From Shinisaurus crocodilurus (taxonomy: Eukaryota > Chordata > Lepidosauria > Squamata > Shinisauridae), in assembly GCA_021292165.1 (NCBI GenBank), contig JAHFWL010000098.1, positions 1 to 64,000 of the forward strand: a DNA stretch of 64,000 bases, in the 5' to 3' direction. Positions 24,036 through 35,170 of the stretch are shown here, piece after piece. A model generated the notes under the pieces. That model was not told where the DNA came from. It ran no database searches and saw only the letters and a list, made by a program, of their open reading frames with translations. A program made the translations under genes and the position numbers. Numbering within the stretch: position 1 is the stretch's first letter; each line of letters starts with the position of its first letter.

Positions 24036-24263
24036 TTAAACAATTCTTGGATATCCGACTTGATCTTGCTGGCCACATGCACATTCACGGTAAATATCGG
24101 AGGCTGTTTGAAAGCTGTAACCTTTGGACTTCCTCATCTCCGATCCAAACATAACATTACTTTAATGCAGTGTTTAAATCCATACTTGAGATCGGCTACG
24201 TTTTTTCTTTACAAAGCGCAGCGGCAGGTGGCCAATCAGAATCAGAGCCAAGGCACGGAGGGG

Positions 24264-24515
24264 TTAACCGTGGCATAGTGGTGAGAGTGTTGGACTGGGA
24301 CTCGGGAGATCCAAGTTCTAGTCCCCACTTGGCCATGAAGCTCCCTGGGTGACTTTGGACCAGTCACTGACTCTCTCAGCCTAACCTACCTCACAGGGTT
24401 GTTGTGGGGATAAAATGGAGAGGAGGAGGAGGATTATGTAAGCCGCCTTGGGTTCCTTGCAGGAAAAAATGTGGGGTATAAATATAATAAATAAATAAAT
24501 AAATAAATAAATAAA
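24264..24515 (+). mobile_element. Sauria-type SINE
   Basis: Complete head to tail: CGTGGCATAGTGGTGAGAGT, B-box region AGTTCTAGTCCCC, CTCAGCCTAACCTACCTCAC, CGCCTTGGGTTCCTTGCAGG, and a (AAAT)n tail at 24480-24514. The minus-strand frames here are shadows. Confidence 0.92.
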
Positions 24516-24894
24516 AATAACCCATCCCCTTGCACCATTTTCTTGCCAAAACAGCCACCGTAGCTATTTCCTGCAAAGAGCAGCTTTGGGGACAGTTCGT
24601 AGTAGGGCAAATGGTGTGGGATGGAAAAGATTAGCCCCCTTCTCTGCACCATGGTCCCAATCTTATTAGGCTGCTTTTTGGAAAAGAAAAAGATGTGGAG
24701 AATACCGAGCATGGGATTCAAACACACTCTTCTAGTAATGTCTAGTTTTACCCATAGAAGGAAGGATCTATACTTATGCAAGTAAGTACTTTGAAGAAAA
24801 GCGAGCCAAACAGAAAGAACCCGCTGTAACTCTTTCTTCAGTCAATCACGAGGCACATAAAGTAATTCAGCAAGGCTCTTACTATATCGCACCG

Positions 24895-25235
24895 GCGTCG
24901 AACCTCTTTCAGCTCAAGGGCCAAATTCCATTTGGAGAAGCTCTTGGGGGCCAAATTCCAGTGGTGGGCGGGGCTGAAGGCAAAAGGGGCAGGGCCAAAC
25001 TACCAGCATATTTTAGCTTAAAGCTCTGACTGCCAGTAACTAAACTTTAGGAGAGGCATTTCAATCTTGCAGAATGGGGGGAAAGCTGCACAAAAGCTGG
25101 GAAACCACCAAACCCTTGATGATCAGTGGGAAAGGGGCGTGGCCATTTGGGGAACACCAGAGGGCTTGACTGAGACCCCAGGCAAGCCAAATTTGGCCCA
25201 GGGGCCTGCTATGTTGGGAACCGCAACTCTCAATA
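24895..25235 (+). repeat. Interspersed repeat of about 320 bp, probable DNA transposon relic, copy 1
   Basis: Shares blocks with the minus-strand copy at 38560-38865 (CATATTTTAGCTTAAAGCTC, AGAGGCATTTCAA, GGAAACCAC, GGGCCAAATT). GGGCCAAATT near 24921 and AATTTGGCCC near 25190 put inverted sequence at its two ends. No coding capacity. The superfamily is not assigned and I could not fix a target duplication. Confidence 0.6.
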
Positions 25236-25464
25236 AATTCTAGCCAACTTTGGTGACTTTCAGTGAGTTAAATGGAACACTGGACTTGCTATAAAAGGCT
25301 CTTCAGTGGAATGGAGGACATTCTGGAAATGGCGATTCCTCCCATTGGCTTCTGGAGGAAGGGATGGACAACGAGGTGCCTGCTCTGGTGGAGAGACCTC
25401 TGTCTAGTTCAAGACATGCTGCAGCTGGAAGACATTCTTAATCAACGATGTACAATTAAAGCTA

Positions 25465-25655
25465 TCAATGGCTGCTAGTCATGATGGCTACCTATACCTC
25501 CAATACTGGAGGCAGTATGCCTCTGTATAGTATACTGTATAGCTATTGCACTCACATCCTATTGTGGGCTTCCCATGGGCATATGGTTGGCCGCTGTGTG
25601 AACACAATGCCGGATGAGATAGGCCTTTGGTCTGATGTTCTTATGTACTGTAGGC
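25465..25655 (+). mobile_element. CR1/L3-like LINE 3' end fragment
   Basis: Matches, in sense, the 3' end of the LINE seen on the minus strand at 32337-32600: CATGATGGCTACCTATACCT, CTGGAGGCAGTATGCCTCTG, CTTCCCATGGGCATATGGTT, GGCCTTTGGTCTGATGTTCT then ATGT. 3'UTR only, no coding part. Confidence 0.75.
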
Positions 25656-26455
25656 AGCCAACTGGGGTGAACCAAACAAAAAGTGTGCCTATACCCTAAG
25701 AGGGCAGGAACTACTAACAATTAGGAATAAAATAAAATAATTTAAAATTAGCAATGAAATAATCAAAGAGGAAAGAAGGGGGCTGCCTGGTTTGAGCCCT
25801 GGAAGGCACTACAAGAAGCAACGCAGAACCTTCCATCCCATATAGCAATAACAGACCATACCAAGATGAATGGGACATTGTCTCTTCCATTCTCTTATTC
25901 TTCAGTAGAGAGAGATGTTAAAAACAGTGCCTCCTACCCCCAGTGTTGGACAGCATTGTTGGACAGCATTGCACAGTATGCTGAGATAACCTGTGCCCAG
26001 AGATGATGTGCCCAACAGACCACATCCACAGAGGTGAAGAAAAGACATGTAGTTGCAAACAGTGGTGTAGTGGTACATTTTGAAGTGCAGGCCCTCATCA
26101 CGACAGTCCCCATAACCATGTCCCCAAGGAGAGGCCAAAAATGCAGGCAGTTGTGTCAGTCCCATGTCAACAATCCAGTTCTAGGAGTTTTCACCTCCAC
26201 CAGGAGCAAGCCTTTTGTAAAGCTAATGGGTCATATAATTGCCCATTGGAGACCAAGCCCCCCCCCAAAAAATACTTTGCAATGCAACAGGGAACAGGGT
26301 GGTGGTGATGTCACCTTTTTAAAAAATCCAGTCTACTTTTTATAATCTTGTCTTAGCTATTTAAGTAATTTTAAAAATTGTTTTAAAATGTCTAGTGTAA
26401 ATTTTTCGATGTTTTTATTGTTTGAATTTTTATATTGTATATTTATAGAAATGAA

Positions 26456-26495
<40 letters not shown>

Positions 26496-26807
26496 TAATA
26501 TTGCCTCTGGGGAAATTCATCCCCCCAGCCCCAGTTACTGTGAGAACTACAGCTAAGCTTGGAGGGAACAAGGAATTCTGAGGTGCGGGGTGGTGGTGGT
26601 GGTGGTGGTGGCAGATGACATCAGTGTCCCTGCTAATAAAAAGGCACTGGCACTGCATCCCTGTGAGCCCTGGCTCCACTACCCCACTGGCTGCAAATAG
26701 ATATATTTCCATAAATCCTCTTACTGAACCCCTGTTGCATTCACAGACATTTCTGCATTCTGCTGCCTTCTTTTTCTCACTAACTTTTTTCCTTCTACTG
26801 TTAAAGG
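25656..26807. other. No gene; spacer with (CAA)n and (GTG)n
   Basis: (CAA)n runs from about 26460 to 26495 after a T-rich, possibly L2-derived stretch (26350-26455). (GTG)8 is at 26587-26612. The 165-codon minus-strand frame at 26443-26940 passes through both simple repeats and the MITE at 26808, so I reject it. Confidence 0.6.
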
Positions 26808-26944
26808 CAGCAGTGGGGAGCGTGTGCCACTCCAGATGGTGGTGGACTGTAGCTCCCATCAGCACTAGCCAGCATAGCCAATGGCAAAGCATCATGGGAG
26901 TTGTAGTCCGACAGTGTCTGGAGGGCCACATGTTCCCCATCCTG
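26808..26944 (+). mobile_element. hAT-type MITE with probable 8-bp target duplication
   Basis: Core CTGTAGCTCCCATCAGCACT and its inverted partner GGGAGTTGTAGTCCGACAGT; ends CAGCAGTGGGG and CCCCATCCTG. Flanks GTTAAAGG and ATTTAAGG match at 6/8. Confidence 0.75.
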
Positions 26945-29629
26945 ATTTAAGGAGCCTCTAAAGGAGAAAATTGAATTTTCTTTCTTTCTAGTCTTCCTTT
27001 GAGAAAATGAGAGTTCAGTGCAAAGTAGTGCACACTGTGGAGGGAAATAAGCCACATATAGTATGGATAACAAATCCATCATTACTGCTCAAGAACAAGA
27101 TATTCAGAATCATTATGGCTTCTTTGTCTGAAAATATCAGCTCAGTGTTCCTGCATTCCTCTGAAGAGCAAATAGGATGTTAGAAATCACTAGGAAAAAC
27201 CTTGTGTGGTTCACCAAAGGGGGAAAAGAACATTAAGAAAGGAATACAAAATATAACCTTTGTAGAAATCATACACTGATTGTTCTGTGTATTCTATCTC
27301 AGAACAGATATCCAGGGGCAGTGTCAGGGGGCAGCCTGCTAGGGCTGGAGTCCCGAATCCTTCATTTGGAGCCCCGAATCTCTGGGATGCCATCTGCCCC
27401 ACCACCCTACTGTCCATGGGCACTTGCTGAAATAAAGGTACAGGGGCCCTGATGATCTCTGTTGCAACCGATCCCTCTGGATTAGCTGGCTTTTTCCCTA
27501 CATGTGCTTCACCTCCTGCTGCCCTGGCCTTGAATCTTTCTACCTGAGGTTTTTTTTTCTGAAATCAAATGCCCTCATCTCCCCTGTGCATACATCCCCT
27601 TTTACAAATAGGGGTGTCCTTAGGAAGCAGAATCCTTTAAAGACACATACACACAGACTTTAGAGCATATGCACATTTGTGCAATTTTTTTGTCCTGTGA
27701 GCCTGAGCCCTAGATCATATCAGTACTTAGCACCACCCACGTAGTTATCATAGAACTGCAAAAACCAAGGATCAATATAATCAGTATATGAAATGTATAT
27801 TGATATAAAACAATGGTTAAAATCATGGGAATAGCTTTTTTTCTTGTGTGGCAGGGAAGGGAGGGGCAAGAAAACTAAGAAGGGATATGTTTGAAGCATA
27901 TGCAAATGTAAATTGAGGAACAATGAATGTTAAACAGTTCTTTATTGCTCCACATAATGCTAGAGGGTACCCCATGAAACTTTATGTCATTTAGATTCTT
28001 AACAGGTCCCACCCCACAGTCCTAGGCAGGTCACAACAATTTAAAAACCAAAGTAATAACATCCGACTGAACTATAAAACACCCAGAGTAAACTCCACCA
28101 TATCGGAGAGATTAAAATTTTAGCTAAAAACCTTAGAGCACTATCTTAATACTAGTAAAAGCAATCCCAAGGTATAATGATAACCTTTATACTCAGTGGG
28201 ATTCCCGGTGTTGGCATTTAAAATCTGGCAAGTCTGTCGTTTTTAGTTATTGTCACAGGTTGAATTGATGTGGGGCCCGAGGCCTTCAGCAGCTGAATTT
28301 GTCTAGAGCGTGAAGAATCTCATTACTGCAGACTGAACTCGCTACATAGGGTGTAGAGAGGGTCTGATGACTAACCGAGGGTTAACTTCTGCGACCTGTA
28401 AGTCAGCGTCATCAGTGTGCTGAATGGCTACATTTCAGCCACGGTTCACAATCAGTTATGTACTTGAACACTGGAACATGAGGATGATGACTCATGTCTT
28501 GTTTTACTCCCATCCTTCCCCCCCCCCCCACATTCATGGATCTTACATTGCATCTTCATGAGTAATTACTGAAGAGGTCTGAGTGCACAAACTTGGTGGC
28601 AATACCGGGCATTTTCTGGGAAGAATATAAATTATCTTCTTTTCACTCTTTTATGTATGATTTTTTTTTTAAAAAAAAAAGCTTTTGTTTATACATTCTC
28701 CTCCCTCTAGAAATCCTTCAAATGGAATCTCAAGGCCGCAAGCCCTCATAGGGGGAAAAATAATTGTCTAGGCTCATGCATACAAGCCAAGGATGAAGAA
28801 CATATAGGTGACAGTAATTAAGCGGTGGCAGTAGATACAGTTTGCTGTAAGTGGTTCCACTCATGCCCTTCTCATGAGCATGTAGTGTCATATGAATAGC
28901 TCACAACTGATTATCCTCTCAATTCTCAGAATATACTCCTAATAGTGTGCTCAATCGCTTAGCTCCCCTGTTAATGGGATATGCTGTTTGAATTCTCCAT
29001 TATGTGTCCCATATAGAATAGGCTGATTTTAAGATAAGGTTGGTGGTTTAAGAATGAAAAGACTTACTGTGGAATGATAATTTATGCTTGTGGTATTGCA
29101 AGAGGGAGCCGCGTATAAGATGGCTATAGGAATACATGACTGGTGAAGTCTAAAGTTCAGCAGGTTGGAGTAATTTAATTACAAAGCTTTGTGCTCACTT
29201 GGTGCCTTTTCAGAATAATGAAGTAGTTTGTGCAACTTCTGAAGGGTTTCCTGCTAGACAAATTAACTGCTTACATGGAGGCACAGAGCTATGAAATGCT
29301 TTTTTGCAAACACATGTGATGAGCTACTGCTAAACTCAGGAGCAGGAGCAAGCATGAAAGAAGCAAAAGAAAGAAGAGTCATCTATTGAAATTATGTCTA
29401 ACTTGGACGTAACAGGCACTTAACCTACAAAAAAAAGAAGCCCCTAAGCTTGGTCTGGTTTTGCTGGTCTTTTTATTTTATTTGGTTTATTTTATGAATG
29501 GGTTCTTACCTTTACAAGTTTATTTGAGGGATCTGACATTTGCCACAATTAGATCATAGGCAGTGTTCTCTACTGCAAGGCCCGAGGGCCACTGGTGGCT
29601 CCCAATCAGCTCCAGTGCGATTTTCTGCC
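26945..29629. other. No gene; long spacer
   Basis: I see no repeat that I can name. There is an oligo-C run at 28520-28529 and a T10/A10 inverted run at 28663-28680. Frames at 27211-27423 and 27720-27923 have no domain. Confidence 0.45.
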
Positions 29630-29660
29630 TCTCTCTCTCTCTCTCTCTCTCCCTCTCTCC
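29630..29660. repeat. (CT)n microsatellite
   Basis: About 10 uninterrupted CT units followed by C/T-rich sequence. Confidence 0.9.
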
Positions 29661-30049
29661 CCCCTTTCTGCAGTAGCTGCTCACACTCAACAGGGGCTCT
29701 CTAGCTTTGCCTTTGCTTAAGCAGTGGGCTGGTTACTGGAGGAGGCTTCGAGTCAGGAGACCTGCTCCTTGTCAGCTGTAAGAAGGCTGGAGAGGATGGG
29801 GGAGAGGAGACTGCTGGAGAAATCTGACAATTCGCTGAGGTGGGGAAGGAGCCCAAGAGGTAAAGAACAACATGATTAGCTAGCTGAAGTGGTGCACTGC
29901 ACAGGCATTGGAGGCAAGATTGAATGTGCAGGTGAGAGACAGAGAGCATTGCGGATCTGCACTGGGGGATTTTGCAGCACTGAGTAGAGCAGAGCACTCT
30001 CTGGGCTGGTTGTCAAGATCTCCACAGCCCACCATGGCCTACAGAAGCC

Positions 30050-30345
30050 ACGGTGCATGGCGGTGCGTGTGTGTGGCCATTTTGAAAATTCCACACCTGG
30101 CAAGGGGTTGCCATGGTTTGCCGTGTCATCCAACCCCAGGTGGCAGGGGCTGTTTCAGGGTTAAACAACCCTCAAATAACCCTACAACAGACCATGGGTT
30201 TGCTGTAGGGTTATTTGAGACACGATTCAGAAGACACAACAAGCCACAGTTGGGGCTTAAATAGGCAACCCGGCACCCACAGGCACTGTGGCTTGTTGTG
30301 GCTTAAATAAGCCATGGTGGGCAGCAGTGATCGTGCGAACCAGGT
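30050..30345. repeat. Foldback element with several internal inverted repeats
   Basis: AAATAACCCTACAACAG (30173-30190) pairs with CTGTAGGGTTATTT (30203-30217), and ACAACAAGCCACAGT (30236-30251) pairs with CACTGTGGCTTGTTGT (30283-30299). The right part reads GATCGTGCGAACCAGGTC (30330-30347). Related 'TGTGGCTTGTT / AACCAGGTC' foldbacks are at 41545-41925, 55308-55600 and in part 56985-57180. Non-coding; probably a MITE family. Confidence 0.65.
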
Positions 30346-30347
30346 CT

Positions 30348-31282
30348 CTCAGTGACGATTAAAAGATCCATCCCAATTCAAGGACCGGGTGGGAATTTGC
30401 CTGCCTGGTGACTGACTGACGAGGCCTTGCTTGGACAACATGGAGTGCAATGAGGAGAGGCCTGAAAAGCACTCCAGCTGAGTCCAGTGCACATCATCAC
30501 CACTTGACCAGGGGGTGGGGGGGAGAGGAGGACACCCCCCCACAGCCCAGGAAAGGCCCCCAAGTGGCCTAGGTGATAGTGCCTGGATCCAAAGTGGCTC
30601 CTGCTTGAAAAACAGTAAGATCACTGTTAGACCTAAACCCTGCCTCACATCTAATACTTTGCCTATTGATTCCACCTGCTACACATAACAAAAGGACCAA
30701 AAATCCCAACTGGAGATATAGCCCATTATTTTCCTCTTCTCATACTGAATGGGTCACAGCCTCCCTGCCATGATGCCTTTATGGCCCACGTCAAATTAAA
30801 AGCAGCAAATCTAATGGATCTTGTTAAAGATTAAACAGACGCGAAGATGCCTAGTTCAAATTAAACTTAACACCTCAGCTTGCTCACGTCAATTTTCTCA
30901 AGCACAGGGAAAAGGTAATTGTCAATTAACGAGATCATTCACGTGTGTGGGAGGGAGAGGGTGCAGAAATCAATAACATGGAACAATATTGAGCTATATA
31001 ATCTCAATCAGCATTCTATAATGGAAAGGCTTTCAGACAGATATACAGAGTAATTGGCTACTCTCTTGTGGCTCATCCCCTAAGCTATACAATAGTCCAA
31101 TTAAAATGTAACATTGCAGCACTGCAGTTACTTGGTTTCTATATGCATCAGTCAATGTTTGTGCCATCTGACTTTGCGAACAGTAACAAAACCTGCTTGG
31201 AATAGCAAAAACATGGACTGATGCAGTGTGATAAATCTGTGGGTCAGGCTTGACAGTCAAATGCCTTTTAATAAAACATAAT
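30348..31282. other. No gene; spacer
   Basis: Minus-strand frame 30349-30675 and others show no domain and run through a C/G-rich low-complexity part (30510-30545). Confidence 0.45.
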
Positions 31283-31381
31283 ATAGCAACAAAAGACAAA
31301 ACAAGCTGCAGCACCTTCATGACCAACAATTTATTGCAACATGAGCTTTCATAGGTTACAGCCTACTTTAACAGATAAATG
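31283..31381 (-). repeat. Interspersed repeat with '(A)GTAGG..CCTATGAAAGCTC' core, copy 1
   Basis: The minus strand reads ATCTGTTAAAGTAGGCTGTA, then CCTATGAAAGCTCATGTTGC and AATAAATTGTTGGTC...AAGGTGC. The plus-strand copy at 36930-37012 has the same order of blocks. It is a 3'-end-like fragment of a widespread amniote repeat whose class I cannot name from sequence alone. Confidence 0.65.
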
Positions 31382-31486
31382 GAGTGATGGTGCTGCTTAT
31401 GAAAGTTCAGACTACAACAAACCTGTTAGCCTCTACTGGAGAACAGCATTCTTTGTCCTTTGGTATTACAGATTCAATTTCTTTTT

Positions 31487-31511
31487 TAGAAAGAAAGAAA
31501 GAAAGAAAGAA
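31487..31511. repeat. (GAAA)n microsatellite
   Basis: About six AAGA units. Confidence 0.9.
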
Positions 31512-31544
31512 CAAAAGTAGTACATCATCCACATTTTGCAAACT

Positions 31545-32290
31545 TATTTATTTTATTATTTATTAATTATAATAAACCACCCAGAGAGCTTTGGCCATTG
31601 GGTGGTATAGAAATGTAATGAATGAATGAATGAATGAATTATATTTTTAACCTGCCCAATAAACATCATTTGTAATCCACCCAGAGAACGTTGGTTGGAG
31701 TTGTAGGACTTGTTGGTTGGAGTTGTAGGACTTGTCTCTGTCTAAGCATACATAGAAGTGAATGCTAAAATGCCATACAAACAGTTAAAAGTATAAAATA
31801 CAATACAAATATTTAAAAGAATTCAGTACAATCCAAAACAACAAACAGCACAAACAAGTAAATAAAAACAGCCATACAAATCTAGAACTAGGTCTCTAAA
31901 TGTCTGGAAGAAAAGTCTTTGCCTGGCACCAAAAAGGTAACAATGTAGATGCCTTCTCCTTGGAGAGCCAGGGTGGCGTAGTGGTTAGGGTGTTGGACTG
32001 GGACTCGGGAGATCCGGGTTCTAGTCCCCGCTCGGCCATGAAACTCACTGGGTGACTTTGGGCCAGTCGCTGACTCTCAGCCTAACCTACCTCACAGGGT
32101 TGTTGTGAGGATAAACTGGAGAGGAGGAGAATATAATGTAAGCCACCTTGGGTTCCTTGCAGGAAAAAAGGCGGGGTATAAATATAATAATAAATAAATA
32201 AATTCCATAACAGGTGCCACAACTGAGAAGGCTCCTCTCTCTTGTAGCCACCTGCCTAGATTCATTTGGCGGGGGCACCCAGAGAAATTT
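31545..32290 (-). mobile_element. L2-clade LINE 3' end, split by a Sauria SINE
   Basis: On the plus strand the order is reversed tail (TTTATTATTTATTAATTATA), CCACCCAGAGAGCTTTGGCC, (GAAT)n, a second CCACCCAGAGAACGTTGG block, a 22-bp tandem duplication (31691-31734), the A-rich 3'UTR, TTTGCCTGGCACCAAAAAGG, then the SINE, then CAGGTGCCACAACTGAGAAG at 32211-32230. The last parts are the antisense of the RT C-terminus. Two copies of the CCACCCAGAGA block suggest two overlapping L2 tails or a local duplication. Inactive. Confidence 0.75.
31967..32203 (+). mobile_element. Sauria-type SINE inserted in an L2 fragment
   Basis: Full-length: GCCAGGGTGGCGTAGTGG, GTTCTAGTCCCCGCTCGGCC, CAGCCTAACCTACCTCACAG, CACCTTGGGTTCCTTGCAGG and tail TAATAATAAATAAATAAA. 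The L2 sequence resumes directly after the tail. Confidence 0.93.
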
Positions 32291-32655
32291 GAGCAAGTAC
32301 ATACTCTTGTATGAGTAATCAGACAATATAAATATCGTAAGAACATACATAAGAAGAGCCACGCTGGGTCAGACCAAGGGTCCATTGAGTCCAGCATTCT
32401 GTTCACACATTGGCCAACCAGCTGCCCATGGAACACTCACAAGCAGGACATGAGTGCAACAGCACCCTCCTGACCATGTTCCCTAGCAACTGGTGTACAT
32501 AGCCATACTGCCTCTGATACTGGAGGTAGCATATAGCCATTGGGACTAGTAGCCATTCATAAATTTGTCCAATCCCCTTTTAAAGCCATCCTGATTGGTG
32601 GCCATCACTACATCTTGTGGAAGTGAATTCCATAGTTTAACTATGCACTGTGTAA

Positions 32656-32898
32656 ATTTTATTTATTTATTTATTTATTATATTTATACCCCGCCTTTTT
32701 TCCTGCAAGGAACCCAAGGCGGCTTGCATAATCCTCTTCCTCCTCTCCATTTTATCCTCACAACAACCCTGTGAGGTAGGTTAGGCTGAGAGTCAGTGAC
32801 TGGCCCAAAGTCACCCAGTGAGTTTCATGGCCGAGCGGGGACTAGAACCTGGATCTCCCGAGTCCCAGTCCAACACTCTCACCACTACACCACACTAG
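32656..32898 (-). mobile_element. Sauria-type SINE inserted in the CR1/L3-like LINE
   Basis: Reversed full-length copy: (TTTA)n tail at 32660-32681, ATTTATACCCCGCC, CCTGCAAGGAACCCAAGGCG, GTGAGGTAGGTTAGGCTGAG, and head CACCACTACACCACACTAGC. Host sequence resumes at GTACTTCC. Confidence 0.93.
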
Positions 32899-34914
32899 CG
32901 TAGTACTTCCTTCTATCTGTCCTGTATCTCCCACCAATCAGCTTCAAGGGTTGACCCCGGGTTCTAGTATTATGAGAGAGGGAGAAAAATGTCTCACTGT
33001 CCACTTTCTCCATACCATGCATAATTTTGTACACCTCTATCATGTCTCCCCTTTCTCGCCTTTTTTCTAAGCTAAACAAACCCAGACCTTTCCTCATAGG
33101 GGAGTTGCTTCAGTGCCTTGATCATTTTAGTTGCCCTTTTCTGCACTTTTCCTAACTCTATAATATCCTTTTTTAGATGCGGTGACCAGAATTGTACACA
33201 GTATTCTAGTGTGGTCGCACCATAGATTTGTATAATGGAGAGTATGATATTGGTAATTTTATTTTCAATTCCTTTCGTAATTATGCCTAACATGGAGTTT
33301 GCCTTTTTCACAGCAGCTGCACACTGGGTCATTTTTATTAACCCCAAGATCTCTTTCTTGGTCACTCACTGCTAGCTCAGATCCCATCAGTTACCTGAAG
33401 TTGGAATCCCCCCCCCCCCATGTGCATCACTTTACACTTGCTTACATTGAACCACATTTGCCCATTCTCCCAGTTTGGAGAGATACTTTTGGATCTCCTC
33501 ACAATCCCCTTTTGTTTTCACCACCAAAAATAATTTGGTTGTTGTCAGCAAACTTGGCCACTTCACTGCTCACTCCTAATTCCAGATCATTTATGAATAA
33601 GTTGAAAAGCATCAGTCCTAAAACAGTTCCCTGGGGGCCCCACTGTTTACATCCCTCCATTGGAAGAATTTACCATTTATTCCTACTCTCTGCTTCCTGT
33701 TCTTTAACCAGTTACTGATCCACAAGAGGGCCTCTCCTCTTATTCCATGAGTGCTAAGTTTACCCAGGAGTCTTCTGTGAGGGACTTTGTCGAAAGCCTT
33801 TTGGAAGTCAACGTAAACAATGTCTACTGGATCACCACTGTCCACATGTTTATTGATACTCTTCAAAGAACTCTAAAAGGTTAGTGAGACAGGACTTACC
33901 TTTGCAGAAGCCATGTTGATTCTTCTCAACAGGGTTTCTCCTTCTGCATGCTTACTAATTTTATTTTTAGAAATGCTTTCAACCAATTTACCCGGAACAG
34001 ATGTTAAGCTAACTGGCCTGTAATTTCCCAGATCCCTCCTGGATCCCTTTTTAAAAATTGGTATTACACTGGCCATTCTCCAGTTCTCTGGTTCAGAGGC
34101 TAATCTTAGAGACATGTTACATATTTTTGTTAGAATATCAGCAATTTCATATTTGAGTTCTTTAAGAACTCAAGGATGCATAGCACCTGGCCCCAGGGTT
34201 TATTAACTTTCAATTTATCAATAAGGCTGAGAACTTCATCTTTTGTCACCAGCCACTATTTGTCTCAGTTCCTCAGACTCCCTTCCTGAAAACATCAGTT
34301 TAGGCACAGGTATCTGTTCTATATCTTCTGCAGTGAAGAAAGATGAAAAGAGCTCATTCAGCTTCTCTGCAATCTCCTTATCCTCCTTTAGTACTCTTTT
34401 AACTCCATTATCATCCAACAGTTCAACTGCCTCCCTAACTGGTTTCCTGCTTTTGATATATTTAAAGAGTTCTTTACTGCTGGCCTTGATGTTCTTAGCA
34501 GTATGCTCCTCAACATGCCTTTTGCATCTCTTATTGTCTGCTTGCATCTTCTTTGTGCAAGCTTGTGCTCCCTTCTGTTTTCCTCATTTGGGCAAGCTTT
34601 CCATTTTCTGAAGGAAGCTTTCTTTTCTCTAATAGCTTCCTTGGCACTGCGTGTTAAACATACTGGTGACCTCTTGGACTTGGTGCTAACTTTCCTAACC
34701 TGTGGTATACATTCTAGCTGAGCTTCTATTATTGTGGTTTTGACTAGTAACCTTCAAGCATTTTGAGGGGATTTAACCCTCTTGTCTCCCCCTTTCAACT
34801 TCCTTTTTACCAGTTCCCTCATTTTAGAGAAGTTTCCTCTTTTGGAGTCAAATATGATTGTGTTGCACTTCCTTGTCAATTTTCCACTTGAATATATATT
34901 AAATCTGATAGTAG

Positions 34915-34970
34915 TGTGGTCACTGTTTTCAACTGGTTTGCACTGTGGTCACTGTTTTCAATTGGTTCAA
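34915..34970. repeat. 29-bp tandem duplication inside the old LINE
   Basis: TGTGGTCACTGTTTTCAA occurs at 34915 and again at 34944, 29 bases apart, with one mismatch just after. Confidence 0.9.
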
Positions 34971-35170
34971 CAACATTTACATCTCGTAATAGGACCTGGA
35001 TGACACCACTTAAGATTAAATCCAGGTCACCTCCCCTCTGGTTGGTTCCATGACCAACTGTTCTAGGGCACAGTCATTTAGTCATTTAACCTCTTTGTTG
35101 GGACTGGAACATGAATTTATCCAGTCAATGTTGGGGTAGAGTTTCATCTCTTTAAGACAGGTGCAGAAAA

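Larger units (their letters stand above)
32337..35170 (-). pseudogene. Old CR1/L3-like LINE, ORF2 heavily broken, with a nested SINE
   Basis: On the minus strand it carries, from 5' to 3': an endonuclease relic (34.9-35.16 kb), a linker frame (34236-34547; contains KEDKEIAEKLNELFSSFF), RT blocks WRMASVIPIFKKGSRRDLGN, DIVYVDFQKAFDKVPHRRLL and a 'VNSGAP' remnant of the SGVPQG block. Next come the C-terminal RRATKMIKAL and LEKRRERGDMIEVYKIMHGM, then a 3'UTR ending near 32337. The text of the blocks differs clearly from the CR1 at 12, 39 and 63 kb, so it is a different and older lineage. Many frameshifts and stops; some parts around the FADD site are lost. A Sauria SINE interrupts its 3'UTR at 32656-32898. 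Confidence 0.88.

Noticed and set aside
26460..26495. CRISPR-like array or regulatory tandem repeat
   Set aside because: It is a simple (CAA)n run without spacers, in a vertebrate genome.
26443..26940. 165-codon minus-strand open frame
   Set aside because: Made of (CAA)n, (GTG)n and a hAT MITE read in translation; poly-Leu and poly-His tracts give it away.
33299..33718. 139-codon plus-strand open frame
   Set aside because: Antisense of the old CR1/L3-like LINE on the minus strand.
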